Notes: a model not told the origin generated them from the sequence alone. Shown: positions 1 through 11,124, counted from the first letter of the stretch. The stretch is DNA of 64,000 nt from Oegoconia quadripuncta (GCA_949316235.1 OX438743.1:15063771-15127770); one strand, 5' to 3'. Numbers and translations are program-made.

Positions 1-3000
1 TAGTACTCCGCATAATCTTTACCTCTTTATATCTGCTATAATAATCAACGAGTACTAGCTAGTAATCGTGACTAGGCAAAGGTCCTAGAAAATCGAGAGC
101 GACATCAACCCATGGCTCTATAGGTAGTTCTCGTCGTTTCATAGGGTGTGGTGGATTAGGAGCAGAAACGAGTGTACAGCCTCTACATGCTTCTACCATA
201 TGTTCAGCGTCTCTGTCAATTCTAGGCCACCACACCTTTGTCCTAAGACGTGCCTTCATAGCCACTATGCCGGGGTGTCCTTCGTGGGCGGCCTCTAACA
301 CTCGCTTACGTAAATTTTTAGGGATAACCATCCTGTTTCCCCTAAGCATGATGTCACCATGGAAACAAAGTTCAGATTGGATAATTTTGAAGTTATATAC
401 TGATTCGTCCCATTCGTTGTTAGAAATTCCGTGTTTGACTTTAGTAAACTCCCCATCCATTGCTGAACATGCTTCAATTTCATTTAATGGGACTGCGACA
501 GGGCAAGAGTAATTTACAATTTGGTTAATATAATTTTCTGTATCAAAAGGCTCTGCAGGTGCCATTTGACACAATCTTGAAATGGAATCTGCTATATTAG
601 CCTTACCCGGACGATATATAACTTTATACCTATAAGCCTGTAACCTAAGAACCCATCGTTCTATTCTTGCACAAGGTTTTGATTTCCTCCCAAATATAGT
701 CTCCAGTGGCTTATGATCACTTATAAGTTCAAATTCTTTACCAAAAAGATAAATTCTAAAGTGCTCTACAGCCCACACTAGAGCTAAGGCTTCCTTTTCT
801 GTTTGACAATACCTTTTCTCACAGTCCGTGAGGCTTTTATGACCATACGCAATCACACGAGGACCATCTTGGCCAATTTGAACGAGTACAGCGCCTAGTC
901 CTACTGGGGAGGCATCAGCTATGACCTGAGTCTTATCACATGGATTATAGTATCCCAGGCTTTGAACGTTGGATAGGCTGTCCTTCAAACTTTGAAAAGC
1001 TTCGTCTTGTTTGGCTTTCCAAAACTTTTCAATGTTTGCGGTTTTACCTAGTTTCATTCGTAACAATTCTCTCAATGGATCCGTAAGAGTGGCTAAGTTG
1101 GGAATCCATTTGCTCACAAAGTTTACTAGCCCTATGAAACTTTGAATCTCTTCGATTGTCTTCGGCGTTCTACTAGTTTCAATAGCTTTAATGTATTTCT
1201 CAAGAGGCTTGACGCCTTCTTGTGACAGTTCGTGACCCAAAAATTGTACCTTCTCGACTTTAAAAATGCATTTAGCTTGGTTTAAATTTACATCATTTTC
1301 TTTTAATACTCTCAGCACTTTGTTAAGCCTTAGATCGTGCTCTTCTTCTGTAGAACCATAAACAATAATATCATCTATAAAATTAGCGGTACCCTCACAG
1401 CCCAGCAAGATCTTTTCCAGAATTTTTTGAAACATTTCAGGAGCACATGAAATGCCAAACATTAGTCTTTTATAGCGGAATAGACCTTTGCTCGTGCTGA
1501 AGGTTGTGATGTACCTACAACTTGGATCAATTTCCAGCTGATGGAATGCATTTTTAATGTCGAGTTTAGAAAAATATTTCGCTTGACGGAAGTTCGGTAA
1601 CAACTCATTCATAGTGGGAAGAGGATGGTTCTCCCTAATAATAGCCTCATTGGCTCTCCGCATATCAATACACAACCGTACCTCGCCGTTTTCCTTTAAG
1701 ACTGGGACCATTGGTGACACCCAAGCTGAAGGTTCATTAACTGCCTCTATAATATCCGCTTCTTCTAGTTCCCTTATTTTTTTGGCTACTCTTTCTTCTA
1801 GCGGTATGGGCACTCTCCTGTAAGGCTGTATCACTGGCTTGATGGATTTATCGATAGGTATTTGAAGATTAACACCTCTGAACTTTGGGAATATGCTTCC
1901 TTGTTTTTTAGAAGTGCCAACAGTATTTACCTGTGTGCCAATCTTTAGGACTCCAAGATCGATAGCGGTGATCTTACCTAATAGGTTTCGTGTACCGTTT
2001 TTAATCACATATACAGTAGCATTCTTGCATTTATTGTTAACTGATATTTGAGCATCAAAACATCCCATAATGTCTAAGGGTTTCTGGCTACCGTATGGTA
2101 ACAATATTTTATCTGGCTGTCGAACTTGATTACACACCACTACCTTCTTATCTTTTAAATAGTGCCAGGTTTTGTCCGTCACAATATTGCACTTGCTGCC
2201 AGAATCAATAAGCATATTAACTTCTACTCCCCCGACATTGCAATTAATAGTTGAATCCTCATCCAGATGAAAGATGTAATCAATCTCTGTTTTTTCTTCT
2301 TTTCCTGCAGCATTTAAATCGAATTTCTGTTTCTTGCTTGTTATAGTCTCTGTTCTATTTCCTGTTAGTCGCCTTTTTTGTCTTGTTCGACATTTTTCTC
2401 TAAAGTGACCCACGAAGCCACATTTCACACATCTTTTATCCTTGGCGGGGCATTTCACATCGTGGGATAAATGTTTATTACTGCCGCATCTAGAACACCC
2501 TGTATCTGATATGTGCGATTTTTGCGTTCTTTTAATGAAATTAGCCCGTACATTTACACGATTCACTTCCAATTTTTTGGAATCGCTAAATTGGTTTCCA
2601 TTAAGATTTTTAAATTGTTCAAGTTGCCTTCCAACTACTTCTAAAGCATTAGCCTTTGTAATTATCTGATCAAGCGTAACAGAATCCCCTTCAGCCAATA
2701 TTTTTTTCCTCAAATCAACAGATCGACATTTTTCCGTAATTTGGTCGATCAAATGATCATCTTTACATGCGAATTGACATTTCTCGGCTTGATTTCTAAG
2801 TCTGAGTAGAAACTTTTCGAATCTTTCGCCTTCGTCTTGTTTCATTAACCTAAATAGATAACGTTCATAGATTTTGCTTTGTTTAGGAGCAAAGTAATTA
2901 TCCAATTTTTCTAATGCTATTTGATAGACATCTACACTCTCATCAATATTGTCGCCATTGGCACCTGGTAAATTATAATAAACTTCCTGCAGAGATAGCC

Positions 3001-3199
3001 CTCCTAAATGTAAAAGAGTTGCTCGTTTTTTCGCAGGTTCATCAATATTAGATGCTGTAAAATAAATTCCCAGAGCGCGCTTCCACTTCTCCCAACGTAC
3101 TCCAACCGAAGTCGAGTCTCCTTCACAATCAAAGGGCTCTAGGTTCGGAAGCGTCGTTGTTGTCGTAGTAGACATTTTGGGGCGACCTGAAATAAACAT
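1..3199 (-). pseudogene. Ty3/gypsy LTR-retrotransposon gag-pol polyprotein, interrupted by a stop in integrase and cut by the window edge
   Basis: A single long frame (1046 codons from the first ATG at 3199; a better start is the ATG at 3175, preceded by AAA) encodes gag and pol without a frameshift. Visible domains in order (numbered from the 3199 start): capsid-like gag about 30-200, two CCHC zinc knuckles at about 235-250 and 257-270, an aspartic protease with IDSGS at about 331-335, reverse transcriptase with FIDD at about 607-610 (the YxDD position), RNase H starting ADAS near 761, and the HHCC zinc-binding domain of integrase at about 971-1008, then the first catalytic-core Asp near 1036. 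A TAG at 59-61 stops the frame, but the same frame stays open to the window edge and still reads like integrase, so one nonsense change inactivated it. The rest of integrase and the 3' LTR would lie left of the window. Known role of the family: copy-and-paste retrotransposition. No env can be judged here. Confidence 0.93.
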
Positions 3200-3910
3200 T
3201 TTTCATTGCATGGCCTTTTCTATCAATGTTTAAAATGCATGGCCTTTATATTTATTTAAAGTCAACTATATATTTGTAAATGTTCGTACAATATTTAACT
3301 TGCACGTCCCTCTTTTTATTTTTTAAATATCAGTTATAAAATTGTGTATGCTTGCATGGCCTTTTAAGCATATGTATAAGGACTATTCCGACAGCATGGC
3401 CCTTAGTCTATTTTCCGTTGGCATACAACCTTATTTTAAGCATGGCCTTATTTTCAATTTTCAATAATGTATACGTGGCCCTTTACTTGATAAATACTTG
3501 TAAGTGAGCAAACAACCCAGATTGTAAGCGGTCTAGGTAGGTGCCTACTAAGAATTATATTTGAGACTGAGCTCTTTGGTCATCCCAAGATTACTGTCAA
3601 AATATGACAATTCAGGTAGCCATAACATAATTGTTACGATATGATTTATCCACTGTAACTCTGATTACAGTATTTGTTAATATAAATATATACACGTTAT
3701 GTCATGAACTACGATGCCTAAATTGAATTGTTAATCTACAATAACTTGTGACTTTTCCAAAAACAACACAATGAGGGCATTAGATTTGTGGTTGTTTGCA
3801 TACTCACTAAGCAAAATGTGGTAATTCATTAATTACATGTAGTATAGTTTAAATGCGTGGCCCTTGTAGGTAGTAGGTAATTGTGTGTTTTGTGCATGGC
3901 CCTGTCTTTA
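3200..3910 (-). promoter_or_regulatory. Leader of the gypsy element with a clustered GCATGGCC-type motif
   Basis: Eight copies of a core close to GCATGGCCYT on the plus strand lie upstream of gag, at 3208, 3237, 3354, 3394, 3440, 3473 (CGTGGCC variant), 3855 (GCGTGGCC variant) and 3894. They are all in the same orientation and separated by AT-rich DNA; a related GGCATACAACCTT lies at 3420. The arrangement resembles the zinc-finger (Su(Hw)) site cluster in the leader of Drosophila gypsy, whose sites centre on TGCATA. The resemblance is an inference and the bound protein is unknown. Just before gag, the minus strand reads TTTATTTCAG|G, which looks like a splice acceptor. Confidence 0.5.
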
Positions 3911-4299
3911 ACTACCTGCTGTTATATAGATGATGCATATAGGTAGTTATTCCATTGCGCTTTTTCCCCGTTGCTCACCTGATTACAATGATTTTGAATA
4001 GGAAATATAATGAATTTCCGGTTTAGCCAACCAAATTTGATAAATATGGTTTTATAATAATTATTTTTATGCGTTAGGAACGTATCAGATGATAACGACA
4101 TTGTCCAATAGTGCAAAATCTACAGAATATAGCGCACTAAGTACTTATTCGACTATAAAGTAGGTACTTGCAGAATAAGTACCTGACAATTATTCTGTTT
4201 CATATAGGAATATTTTATAAGATGAAATACCACCTTTGCTACACTAGGTTTGGTAGTTAGGTATTAATTTCACAAATAGACCCCAATGCATTGCATATA
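3911..4299. other. Probable 5' LTR side of the gypsy element, limits not resolved
   Basis: AT-rich DNA without a convincing frame. The 5' LTR of the minus-strand gypsy element should fall in or next to 3200-4290, but the partner LTR is outside the window, so no boundary, primer-binding site or target duplication could be fixed. Confidence 0.3.
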
Positions 4300-5618
4300 C
4301 TACTCTGTGTAAAAAGTATCGGGAATATGTCAATAAAAAGACCCGCGTAAAAGAGGTCGTTCTAATTTTTTTACTGCATGTTGGTAGCACTGTACTGATT
4401 TAGCGCGCAAAATTTGAGCGGGATCTGTCATTTAATTTGTTTTAAACTACACTTTTTGTTGGTCATAGTTTTGAGTCCTCGGCGATTTTTACAATGGAAA
4501 ATATTGTTGAACAAAGAGTGTGCCTTAAATTTTGTGTTTCAAATGATATTTCATGTGGTGAATCACTAAAAATGTTGCGAAATACCTACGGCGAATCGTG
4601 TATATCGAAAACAAGGGCTTATGAATGGTATAAGGCTTTTAAAGAAGGCCGAGAAGTAGTAGTAGACTTGCCTCGTTCTGGTAGACCTTCAACCGCTACG
4701 ACCAAAGAAAACATCGACAGAATCAAGAAGCTAGTGCTCGAAAATCGACGTATGAGTCTGAGAGAGTTGGCTAGTGAGGTGAACACATCTTTTAAGTCCG
4801 TCCACAACATTCTCATTGACATTTTAGGCATGAAACGCGTCGCCGCTCGACTAGTTCCAAAAGAGCTCAATTTTGTTCAAAAAGCGCAGCGAAAGCATGT
4901 CGCTGAAGACATGGTTTCCCGAGCTTCTACGGATCCGACCTTTATGAAACGTATAATAACTGGCGATGAGACATGGGTTTATGAGTACGACATGCAAACA
5001 AGCCAACAGTCTTCAGAATGGCGTCTCGAAAACGAGCCGAAACCCAAAAAACCGCGGCAAAGTCGCTCCAAAATCAAGGTGATGCTGACAGTTTTTTTTG
5101 ACTACCGTGGTGTGGTTCACTCCGAATTCCTTCCAGAGGGAGAAACAGTGAATAAAGAATATTATTTAGGCGTCATGAAGCGTTTGCGTGAGAGTATCCG
5201 CCGAAAACGTCCAGATTTGTGGCAACACAACTCATGGATGCTGCACCATGATAATGCACCATCACACACAGCCATTATAGTGAAAGAGTTTTTAGCGAAA
5301 AATTCAACAAAAGTTCTCGACCAAGCACCGTATTCACCTGATATGGCTCCGTCTGACTTTTTTTTATTTCCCAAGTTAAAATTACCACTTCGAGGAAAAC
5401 GTTTTGAGTCGATAGAAGCCATAAAAGAAAATTCGCTGAATGAGCTAATGGCCATACCGCAAATAGCCTATGAAAAATGTATGGAAGACTGGGTGAAGCG
5501 GTGGAGATGTTGTATTGCAAGCGATGGGGCCTACTTTGAAGGCGATAAAATAAATTTAGATGAATAATTTGTATTTTTTGTTTTATTGACAAATTCCCGA
5601 TACTTAGTACACTGAATG
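4300..5618 (+). mobile_element. Complete mariner element with TIRs and TA target site
   Basis: Imperfect terminal inverted repeats of about 36 bp: the left at 4303-4338 and the right at 5581-5616 share AAGTATCGGGAATWTGTCAA and flanking bases. TA dinucleotides flank the element at 4298-4299 and 5619-5620. The total of about 1.3 kb is the normal mariner length. The element carries one uninterrupted transposase ORF. The last few bases of the two ends differ by a small indel, so the exact termini are uncertain by 2-3 bp. Confidence 0.9.
4494..5567 (+). CDS. Mariner transposase (DD34D), apparently intact
   Basis: The 357 codons run uninterrupted from ATG to TAA, close to the 345-355 residues usual for mariner. 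The N-terminal half (about 1-115) shows the paired helix-turn-helix DNA-binding region, with the GRPST linker between HTH units at about 63-67. The catalytic triad is D158 (TGDETWV), D253 (HHDNAPSH) and D288 (PYSPDMAPSDFF). The last two Asp are separated by 34 residues, the DD34D spacing that defines mariner within the Tc1/mariner superfamily. Linker motif VPKEL is at about 121-125. Known role: cut-and-paste transposition in the nucleus, acting on the TIRs that flank it here. The HHDNAPSHTA / FFLFPKLK wording suggests a vertumnana- or mellifera-like group rather than irritans, but I am unsure of the subfamily. No defect is visible, so activity is possible but unproven. Confidence 0.93.
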   Translation: MENIVEQRVCLKFCVSNDISCGESLKMLRNTYGESCISKTRAYEWYKAFKEGREVVVDLPRSGRPSTATTKENIDRIKKLVLENRRMSLRELASEVNTSFKSVHNILIDILGMKRVAARLVPKELNFVQKAQRKHVAEDMVSRASTDPTFMKRIITGDETWVYEYDMQTSQQSSEWRLENEPKPKKPRQSRSKIKVMLTVFFDYRGVVHSEFLPEGETVNKEYYLGVMKRLRESIRRKRPDLWQHNSWMLHHDNAPSHTAIIVKEFLAKNSTKVLDQAPYSPDMAPSDFFLFPKLKLPLRGKRFESIEAIKENSLNELMAIPQIAYEKCMEDWVKRWRCCIASDGAYFEGDKINLDE

Positions 5619-5620
5619 TA

Positions 5621-6600
5621 TATCATAACAATTTCACTTTCAAGCCATAATCAGGTGCAGCGACGGTACGCATAGTATAAGTACCTACATAATTTTGTTA
5701 TGCACGTCAGCAAACCGGTGCATGTACACTTTATCCCTTGTTTTTTTTTTTTTTTTTTTTTTAGATATAGGTATTTTGTACTCACTTTTAACCTCGTCGC
5801 CACTTGTATTATATCAATGAAACTACGGTTTCCAACTCCAGTAGGTCGGTGGTCTATGCGCAGCACGCTTGCGTTCACACCCGGCACCGGTCGGTGAGGG
5901 AATGCCGCGCCGCGCGCTGGCGCATACACTACAACTACTAGCTAATACTTTTTCTGGTATTCATCGCCTTCCTAAGACTCGTTAATGACATTAATAGAAG
6001 TCGGGGGGCACGGCAGTGCCCCCGCCAAGTCGAGCGCGAAGCAAACACTGCCGTACCATCCTTTACTGGAACCATTTCGCCGCATTTTCAGGCCCCCATT
6101 TTAGAACCTCTGGATAAGACTAGAACGCAGAAATTTTCGTCATCCAGTAAGCTATAATCACATATACACTTAATTTCTTGTACTGCAACGGATTTCGTTT
6201 AAATTTTGTTCTGTTTCCAATACGAGTAGCGTAGACTGGGTACATTGTCATGATACTTCTAATGTATAGAAAATAAATTATACAAAAAATTAAATAGTGG
6301 GTGCTGTTTCTAGCAGGTATGACAAAATTTTATCGTATGCTATATAATTTATTACCCAATAAACAGTATATCATGTCCTATTAAACATAAGTTAGCGCCA
6401 TAAAAATTCCACAATGTCTGAATACTAATAGCCTGTAAACCATAACACACACCGTATAATGGAGACATAAAGCTTGCTAAGTTGCACGCCTCATGCTCAA
6501 TTAGAGGGTTCGGTTTATTGGTGACTAGCTGTTGCTCACGGCTTCGCTGATGTGGTTGTTTTGGTTCCACAAAATTGGCAAAGGGTCTCTTCGAAAATGT
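5621..6600. other. Non-genic stretch: poly-T tract, GC-rich hairpin repeat, Helitron-like end
   Basis: Contains a T tract at about 5742-5762, a short GC-rich patch at 5880-5925, a GC hairpin repeat at 6004-6060 (listed separately), and at about 6520-6560 a CTAGCTGTTGC...CTTCGC segment that reads as a degraded Helitron 3' end on the minus strand. Nothing else is recognised. Confidence 0.4.
6001..6075. repeat. GC-rich dispersed repeat end with 8-bp hairpin
   Basis: GGGGGCAC / GTGCCCCC pairs across a 4-base loop at about 6004-6023, followed by CGCCAAGTCGAGCGCGAAGC. I recall this signature as an interspersed repeat of insect genomes, but cannot assign it to a class. Only one copy is seen in this window. 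Confidence 0.35.
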
Positions 6601-6636
6601 CGTGTCAACCCACGTTGGATCTACACGACGCCTTCC

Positions 6637-6978
6637 TTTTTTTTTATATGAGAGGGCGGCAAACGAGCATGCGGGTCACCTGATGGAAAGCAATCACCGC
6701 CGCCCATGGGCACCCGCAACACCAAAAGGGTCACAGATGCGTTGCCGGCCTTTGAGGAAGGTGTAGGCTCGTTTCTTGAAGGTTCCAATGTCGTACTCGT
6801 TCGGGAATACCGCTGCCGGAAGTCCGTTCCACAGGGTGGTTGTACGTGGTAAGAAGTTTCTTGAGAAACGTACAGTGGTAGACTTCCACTCATCCAGGTG
6901 ATGTGGATGGAAATTTAATTTTCGGCGAGAAGTGTATCGGTTAAATTGAGCATCCTTTCCGATCCTTACCTGTATCAT
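6637..6978 (-). pseudogene. 5'-truncated non-LTR retrotransposon, C-terminal end of reverse transcriptase ORF
   Basis: On the minus strand the frame reads a typical C-terminal tail of insect LINE ORF2: an Arg-rich segment, [20 protein letters not shown], then a short tail ending near 6694. It is followed by a 3' region and a poly-A tract (plus-strand T run at about 6639-6647). Only about 340 bp remain, as expected for incomplete reverse transcription. A near-identical copy lies at 61195-61483. The LWN.LPA.VFP signature is shared by several LINE clades (CR1, Jockey), so the clade is not assigned. Confidence 0.75.
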
Positions 6979-7039
6979 CTACAGTTTTCCGGGAATTCAA
7001 ACAATATTATTTGACATCTAAACTGTTTTTTGGGCTCGA

Positions 7040-7145
7040 ATAAATAAATATCCTTGGACATACACACAGCGCCATCTAATTCCACACTAAGCAACTCGGC
7101 TTGTAATATGCGCACCAGATGGTTGATCTCTCTTCAATTTAAGAG
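7040..7145 (-). repeat. Partial SINE, family 1 (tail part)
   Basis: Matches the 3' part of the SINE copies at 14298, 32541 and 33853: CACACAGCGCCATCTA, AAGCAACT, then CCAGATGGTTGAT. The tRNA-like head is missing. Confidence 0.7.
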
Positions 7146-7149
7146 CTAT

Positions 7150-7397
7150 GCTCTTGTCGGTGGAGTTCTTTCCACACTTCTCTACATTCCGCCTTTTCTT
7201 TGACTTCCTTATTCGACACGGCATTTACTTTTTCCTCTACTTGTACCATGTATGATTTTTTTTTTCTTTACTGATTTATCCACAGTTATTAACACGTATA
7301 CAATGTTTTAAAATAAGTACTATTTGATCAATGGTGTGCCTGGTTGATACACTGCACAAATATAAGGTTTCTTACCCTGTCTGCTATACTAAAAGGT
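7150..7397. other. No feature seen
   Basis: AT-rich DNA between two SINE fragments. No frame or repeat is recognised. Confidence 0.4.
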
Positions 7398-7565
7398 TTG
7401 TACGATACGGACACGTGTACCAGAGTTATGGATGTTTTCATTTATAATATGCACCTATTTACAATAAGTATGTGTAGTTTATATGTGTAGTTGGTACCCA
7501 TAATACAAGCCTAGTTGCGTAGTGAAAGCTTGATGGTGCTGTGTGTAAGTCCAAGGATCATCTTG
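7398..7565 (+). repeat. Partial SINE, family 1 (body)
   Basis: Plus-orientation copy of the family-1 body: ACACGTGTACC, GTTATGGATGTTTTCATTTATAA, and at the end GATGGTGCTGTGTGTAAGTCC. It is diverged and lacks the tRNA head. Confidence 0.6.
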
Positions 7566-7625
7566 TCAAACAAAGACGGAGAAAAGTAAGGTTTATAAGA
7601 TACAACACGCAACACTTACATACAC

Positions 7626-7889
7626 TTAAATCGACGCTTCAAGTAGTATTTCCGACATATCTTCATTATATTTAGCCGCTAACGACGCAAGCAGCTGCGA
7701 CAATGCGTCGGCGCAGATCTCGCTGTCACTGCGAGGCGCCAGGACCATTTGTAAATTTATCTTCAAAGTGAACTCCAACCTTAACGTATGGCACGCGGGA
7801 TTGGAGAGAACATCGCGGAATAGCTTTATTTGTAACGAAACCAAAATAGAAACGATTTGACGTCTGCTTCGAGCCACTATTGTCTTCAT
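7626..7889 (-). CDS. Possible coding exon or decayed gene fragment, unidentified
   Basis: An 87-codon open frame ends in TAA at 7626-7628. The last 50 codons use GC-rich, varied codons (for example GCG CCT CGC AGT GAC AGC GAG ATC TGC GCC GAC) in otherwise AT-rich DNA. The predicted peptide alternates hydrophobic and charged residues as helices would (LSQLLASLAAKYNEDMSEIL). I do not recognise the family. On the minus strand, AG dinucleotides just after the ATG (AATAG|TGG, GCAG|ACG) could serve as splice acceptors, so this may be the last exon of a gene with the rest upstream (right), or a fragment of an unrecognised mobile element. Confidence 0.28.
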   Translation of the reverse strand: MKTIVARSRRQIVSILVSLQIKLFRDVLSNPACHTLRLEFTLKINLQMVLAPRSDSEICADALSQLLASLAAKYNEDMSEILLEASI

Positions 7890-9015
7890 CGTGTGTTATT
7901 TTGTGGGATTTTTTTATTACCCTATGTGTAGGTACAAACTGTAACTGCCTATTGTAGTAGAACGTGTCAATTGCATTCCTCAATACGAGTTGGTAGATCT
8001 ATGTTGAGAGATCCCATTCTTATTTTGCCAAAAAGTCCTTAGTAACACCAACAGTATAGGACAAATTGCAAGGAAAGAAGTTTTGTTTTTCCACGGATAA
8101 AACAAAAAAATTGAATATCCAATTAACATACAAGAGGTATAATAATTTTTGGTGGGTAGTGTAATTTTAAGATTAATTACATACTTAAGTTTTATAAGGG
8201 ATTAACTGGAAATAAATTTTATTAGTTGCCGACGCGGTGCTAAGCCAAAGTACACACCTGAAACATAAAAATTAAAATGATAATAAAAATTACCAAACCG
8301 ATTTCGAGTCGACATTTACGCAAATAAAATTTATATATAACGAAATCGGACAAATTTATATCTTCATTTACTGGATTTAATGATGTGTTTCCTTTTAATA
8401 CCGTTTAAAGGCGTAACTTTAAATTTTTTATGGGACTTATCAGTTATATATCAGTAAAAATCTTTGTATAAATTTGTTTTAAGATGGCTGTTTTGAAATG
8501 TCTGTATGCAAATGTATCAATAAGTGTCAGATGTAATTTATCGTGTTACGGGGCGTGAATGTTTAGCACCTCTGAAATTTGATATCCAGCATAGAATGCT
8601 GTTAACACTGCATTAATGTGCGCGTTTTCTAGAAATATGAGGACTGTATCATCTATTTTTCAATGTCAGTTTTATACTTATAATCTAATGTAGCAAACTA
8701 TGCATCTATTGCAGTTTCAGTAGGTATATATCTTAATTGAAGGTTGTACCAATCCCTCTCTTTACATCTCAGTCTTTCGCGTTTCAATCACCACCCTGAC
8801 ACGTGTATATATTATGTATATATATTCAATTCAACAAATATCAAATTTGCCTTACGTTATTTATTACCATTCGACACAGGCAATTATTATTATTATAAAT
8901 ATTAAAGGTACAGCCAGCATCAGAAGCAGGTATCCTGAAGTTTCAAAATATATTAAAGTTAAAAACAAAAGTTGATTACAAACTTACCTGGATGTGGACG
9001 GACTGTGAATACAAC
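7890..9015. other. AT-rich stretch without recognised feature
   Basis: No long frame, no repeat shared with the rest of the window. A few short microsatellite-like runs (TATATATA near 8817, ATTATTATTAT near 8885). Confidence 0.4.
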
Positions 9016-9019
9016 AAGT

Positions 9020-9310
9020 CCTATTTACATACATATAAGGAGACGACAGACTTCCACTTGCTACAATTCTGACACACGTCTTTTGCTTCATTCACTCTCA
9101 TAAGGTACATGCTCATCGGATTAAGGTACTCTTGACTTGGCCTTTCTTTAAGACGTCCCCGATTTGATCATGGTACGTTCGCCGTGGTCTTCCCCTTTCC
9201 ACATTCACATTCACTTCATATATCTCTTTCGTTAGTCTTCTTTCATTCATCCTCTCCACATGTCCTAGCCATCTAAGCAAACGTTTTCCGATTTTTATCA
9301 AGTCCCATTT
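9020..9310 (-). pseudogene. LINE fragment, C-terminal end of reverse transcriptase ORF (GHVERMNE type)
   Basis: The minus frame at 9113-9301 reads [19 protein letters not shown]...[23 protein letters not shown], a stereotyped C-terminus of insect non-LTR retrotransposon proteins. Sequence down to about 9040 keeps homology in a shifted frame (a segment like MRVNEAKDVC...WKSVVS), so a frameshift lies near 9115. It is the same family as 16165-16545. Only the last 90 or so codons survive. Confidence 0.75.
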
Positions 9311-11120
9311 GCAGGATTGAAACTTGAAATCTGTAATTTATGAAAAATTCTGCAATTTTTAATCTTCGGGACACCATCTACTTTGCTGCTGATGTAAGTA
9401 CAATTTCCAAGACATCTACATACTATGTAAAAAAACATTTCTCACATAAGCACTTTACCACATATATTAAAGCACCTTAAAAACCCATGCCAAGTCTAAA
9501 GCCTACTAATAATGGCCGAGTTTCCCATTTCGCAAACCCCAGATAAACTCATTATTTGTATTTACCATTTTAAGTCGTTGTCACCATTGTACCGTGGCCC
9601 GTAGCACAATATCTCTCCACTGGGCCACAATGCTGTCATGGGTGTATGTAAAGGTGAATATTTTAGGACTCGAGTGTGAATGGAAGTGGATTCGTTTTAT
9701 TTTCCTGACAGTGGTTGACCGGCTTTATGACTGCGATATTACTTTAGCTCCGGTCTTTGTGTGGGGTGACCATACGCTGCTATTATGTTAGGACAATCTA
9801 AGGTATGATCTTGTTTACGAGGCTATGAGGTTTTATAGGAATATTGCTCCTAAACTAAGCTAAAGCTTTTCCATACGACAAAAGGTTATTGGAAAAATAG
9901 GTCGTATGAAAAAAGTTTTTGGTAAATGGTGTAGAGGGGTCGTTAGTCTACTAAGTTAAAGTGTTTATAGTCTATAACTACCTAGACTGTTTTCTTTAAT
10001 CCATATACCAAACTGCACAAAAATGAAAAGTTACAAAGTCACCTCTGTGGCTGTATATTCATATAATTAGACCTGATTATAGTTATAAGTAATGGTGGTA
10101 CAAATACAGGCGTGAATATAAAAAAGTAAAAATTCGATTTTGGGTGAGGGTTACTGGAAAATTTATAAAATTAAAGTCATCGTGTGGGTAACCTTACGAA
10201 AAATTGTATCGACACGATTTCAAAAATTTTGAAGTTAATATATTTTTAACACCTTTACGAATAAACTTTAAAAATTGCTGTCTCCCTTTTATCTCTAAAA
10301 AGTTACTCAGAAAAAAAAACATAAACATTGAATGAGAGCCCTTTCCGAAGCAGGATTAGCTTTGATATACTGACTGGCAGATAAATAAATGCTTCAAGTT
10401 AGTTTTATGTGTTGACGTGGTGTCAGTAATAGGTAAAAAAAACTGTTTTACAGAGTTATCGCCTCTGCTACTCGGATGATAGTTGCTATTTTGTCCATAG
10501 ATGTACGAGATGTGTGAATTTAATACAAAAGAGCTATAATAAGCCAAAAAAAATTGTGTACGAGTATCATGTTGGAATCTTAGCATGGCTACCCTACACT
10601 GCGTAGGAAACAATTCAACCGTTTAGCATATTTATGCAGGACACTGGAAGACGCAACATTTAGTATGTATGGTCAACCAATACACCACACTCACAAACCC
10701 TTTAAATTTACTAGTCCTTATTACTAACACCTAAGGTGGATAATAGTGACCATTTGAAAATAATGAATAAAGTGGTTATACAGACGCCAGTTTATTATTA
10801 CCTTTTATGTTACATAAGTAGATGTAGATGTTCATCTACCGAATCTTTTATGCAGGTGTCAAATGGAGAAATTTCTTGGTAAACAATTCTATATAAAATT
10901 TATTATAACGTTATTGAAATTTAATGAACGGATTCTGTAAAGTGAGCAGGTACGTACATATAAAGATTTTGTGTGTTGTGTAAAATTATTTGTTGTGTCA
11001 AGCTGTGTGGGTATTGGCTACGCTCTGGGCTATACGCTATGGATTTTCAAACAGACCGAGCTTGTATGAAGGTATCGTTAATGAGATGTATGTCATCTTA
11101 TAAAAGTAAGATATTTTATA
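9311..11120. other. Non-genic stretch, nothing firm
   Basis: AT-rich DNA with short open frames (for example 9594-9791 and 10356-10613) that have no recognisable domain and no coding-like composition. No repeat shared with other parts of the window was seen. Confidence 0.4.
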
Positions 11121-11124
11121 CATA

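Noticed and set aside
267..512. Plus-strand open frames inside 59-3199 (also 1614-1823, 2442-2669)
   Set aside because: They are shadows of the gypsy polyprotein on the other strand.
4619..5592. Minus-strand open frames across the mariner (4619-4870, 5162-5455, 5275-5592)
   Set aside because: They are shadows of the transposase gene.
6003..6023. Rho-independent terminator-like GC hairpin
   Set aside because: The window is eukaryotic and there is no following T tract; treated as a repeat.
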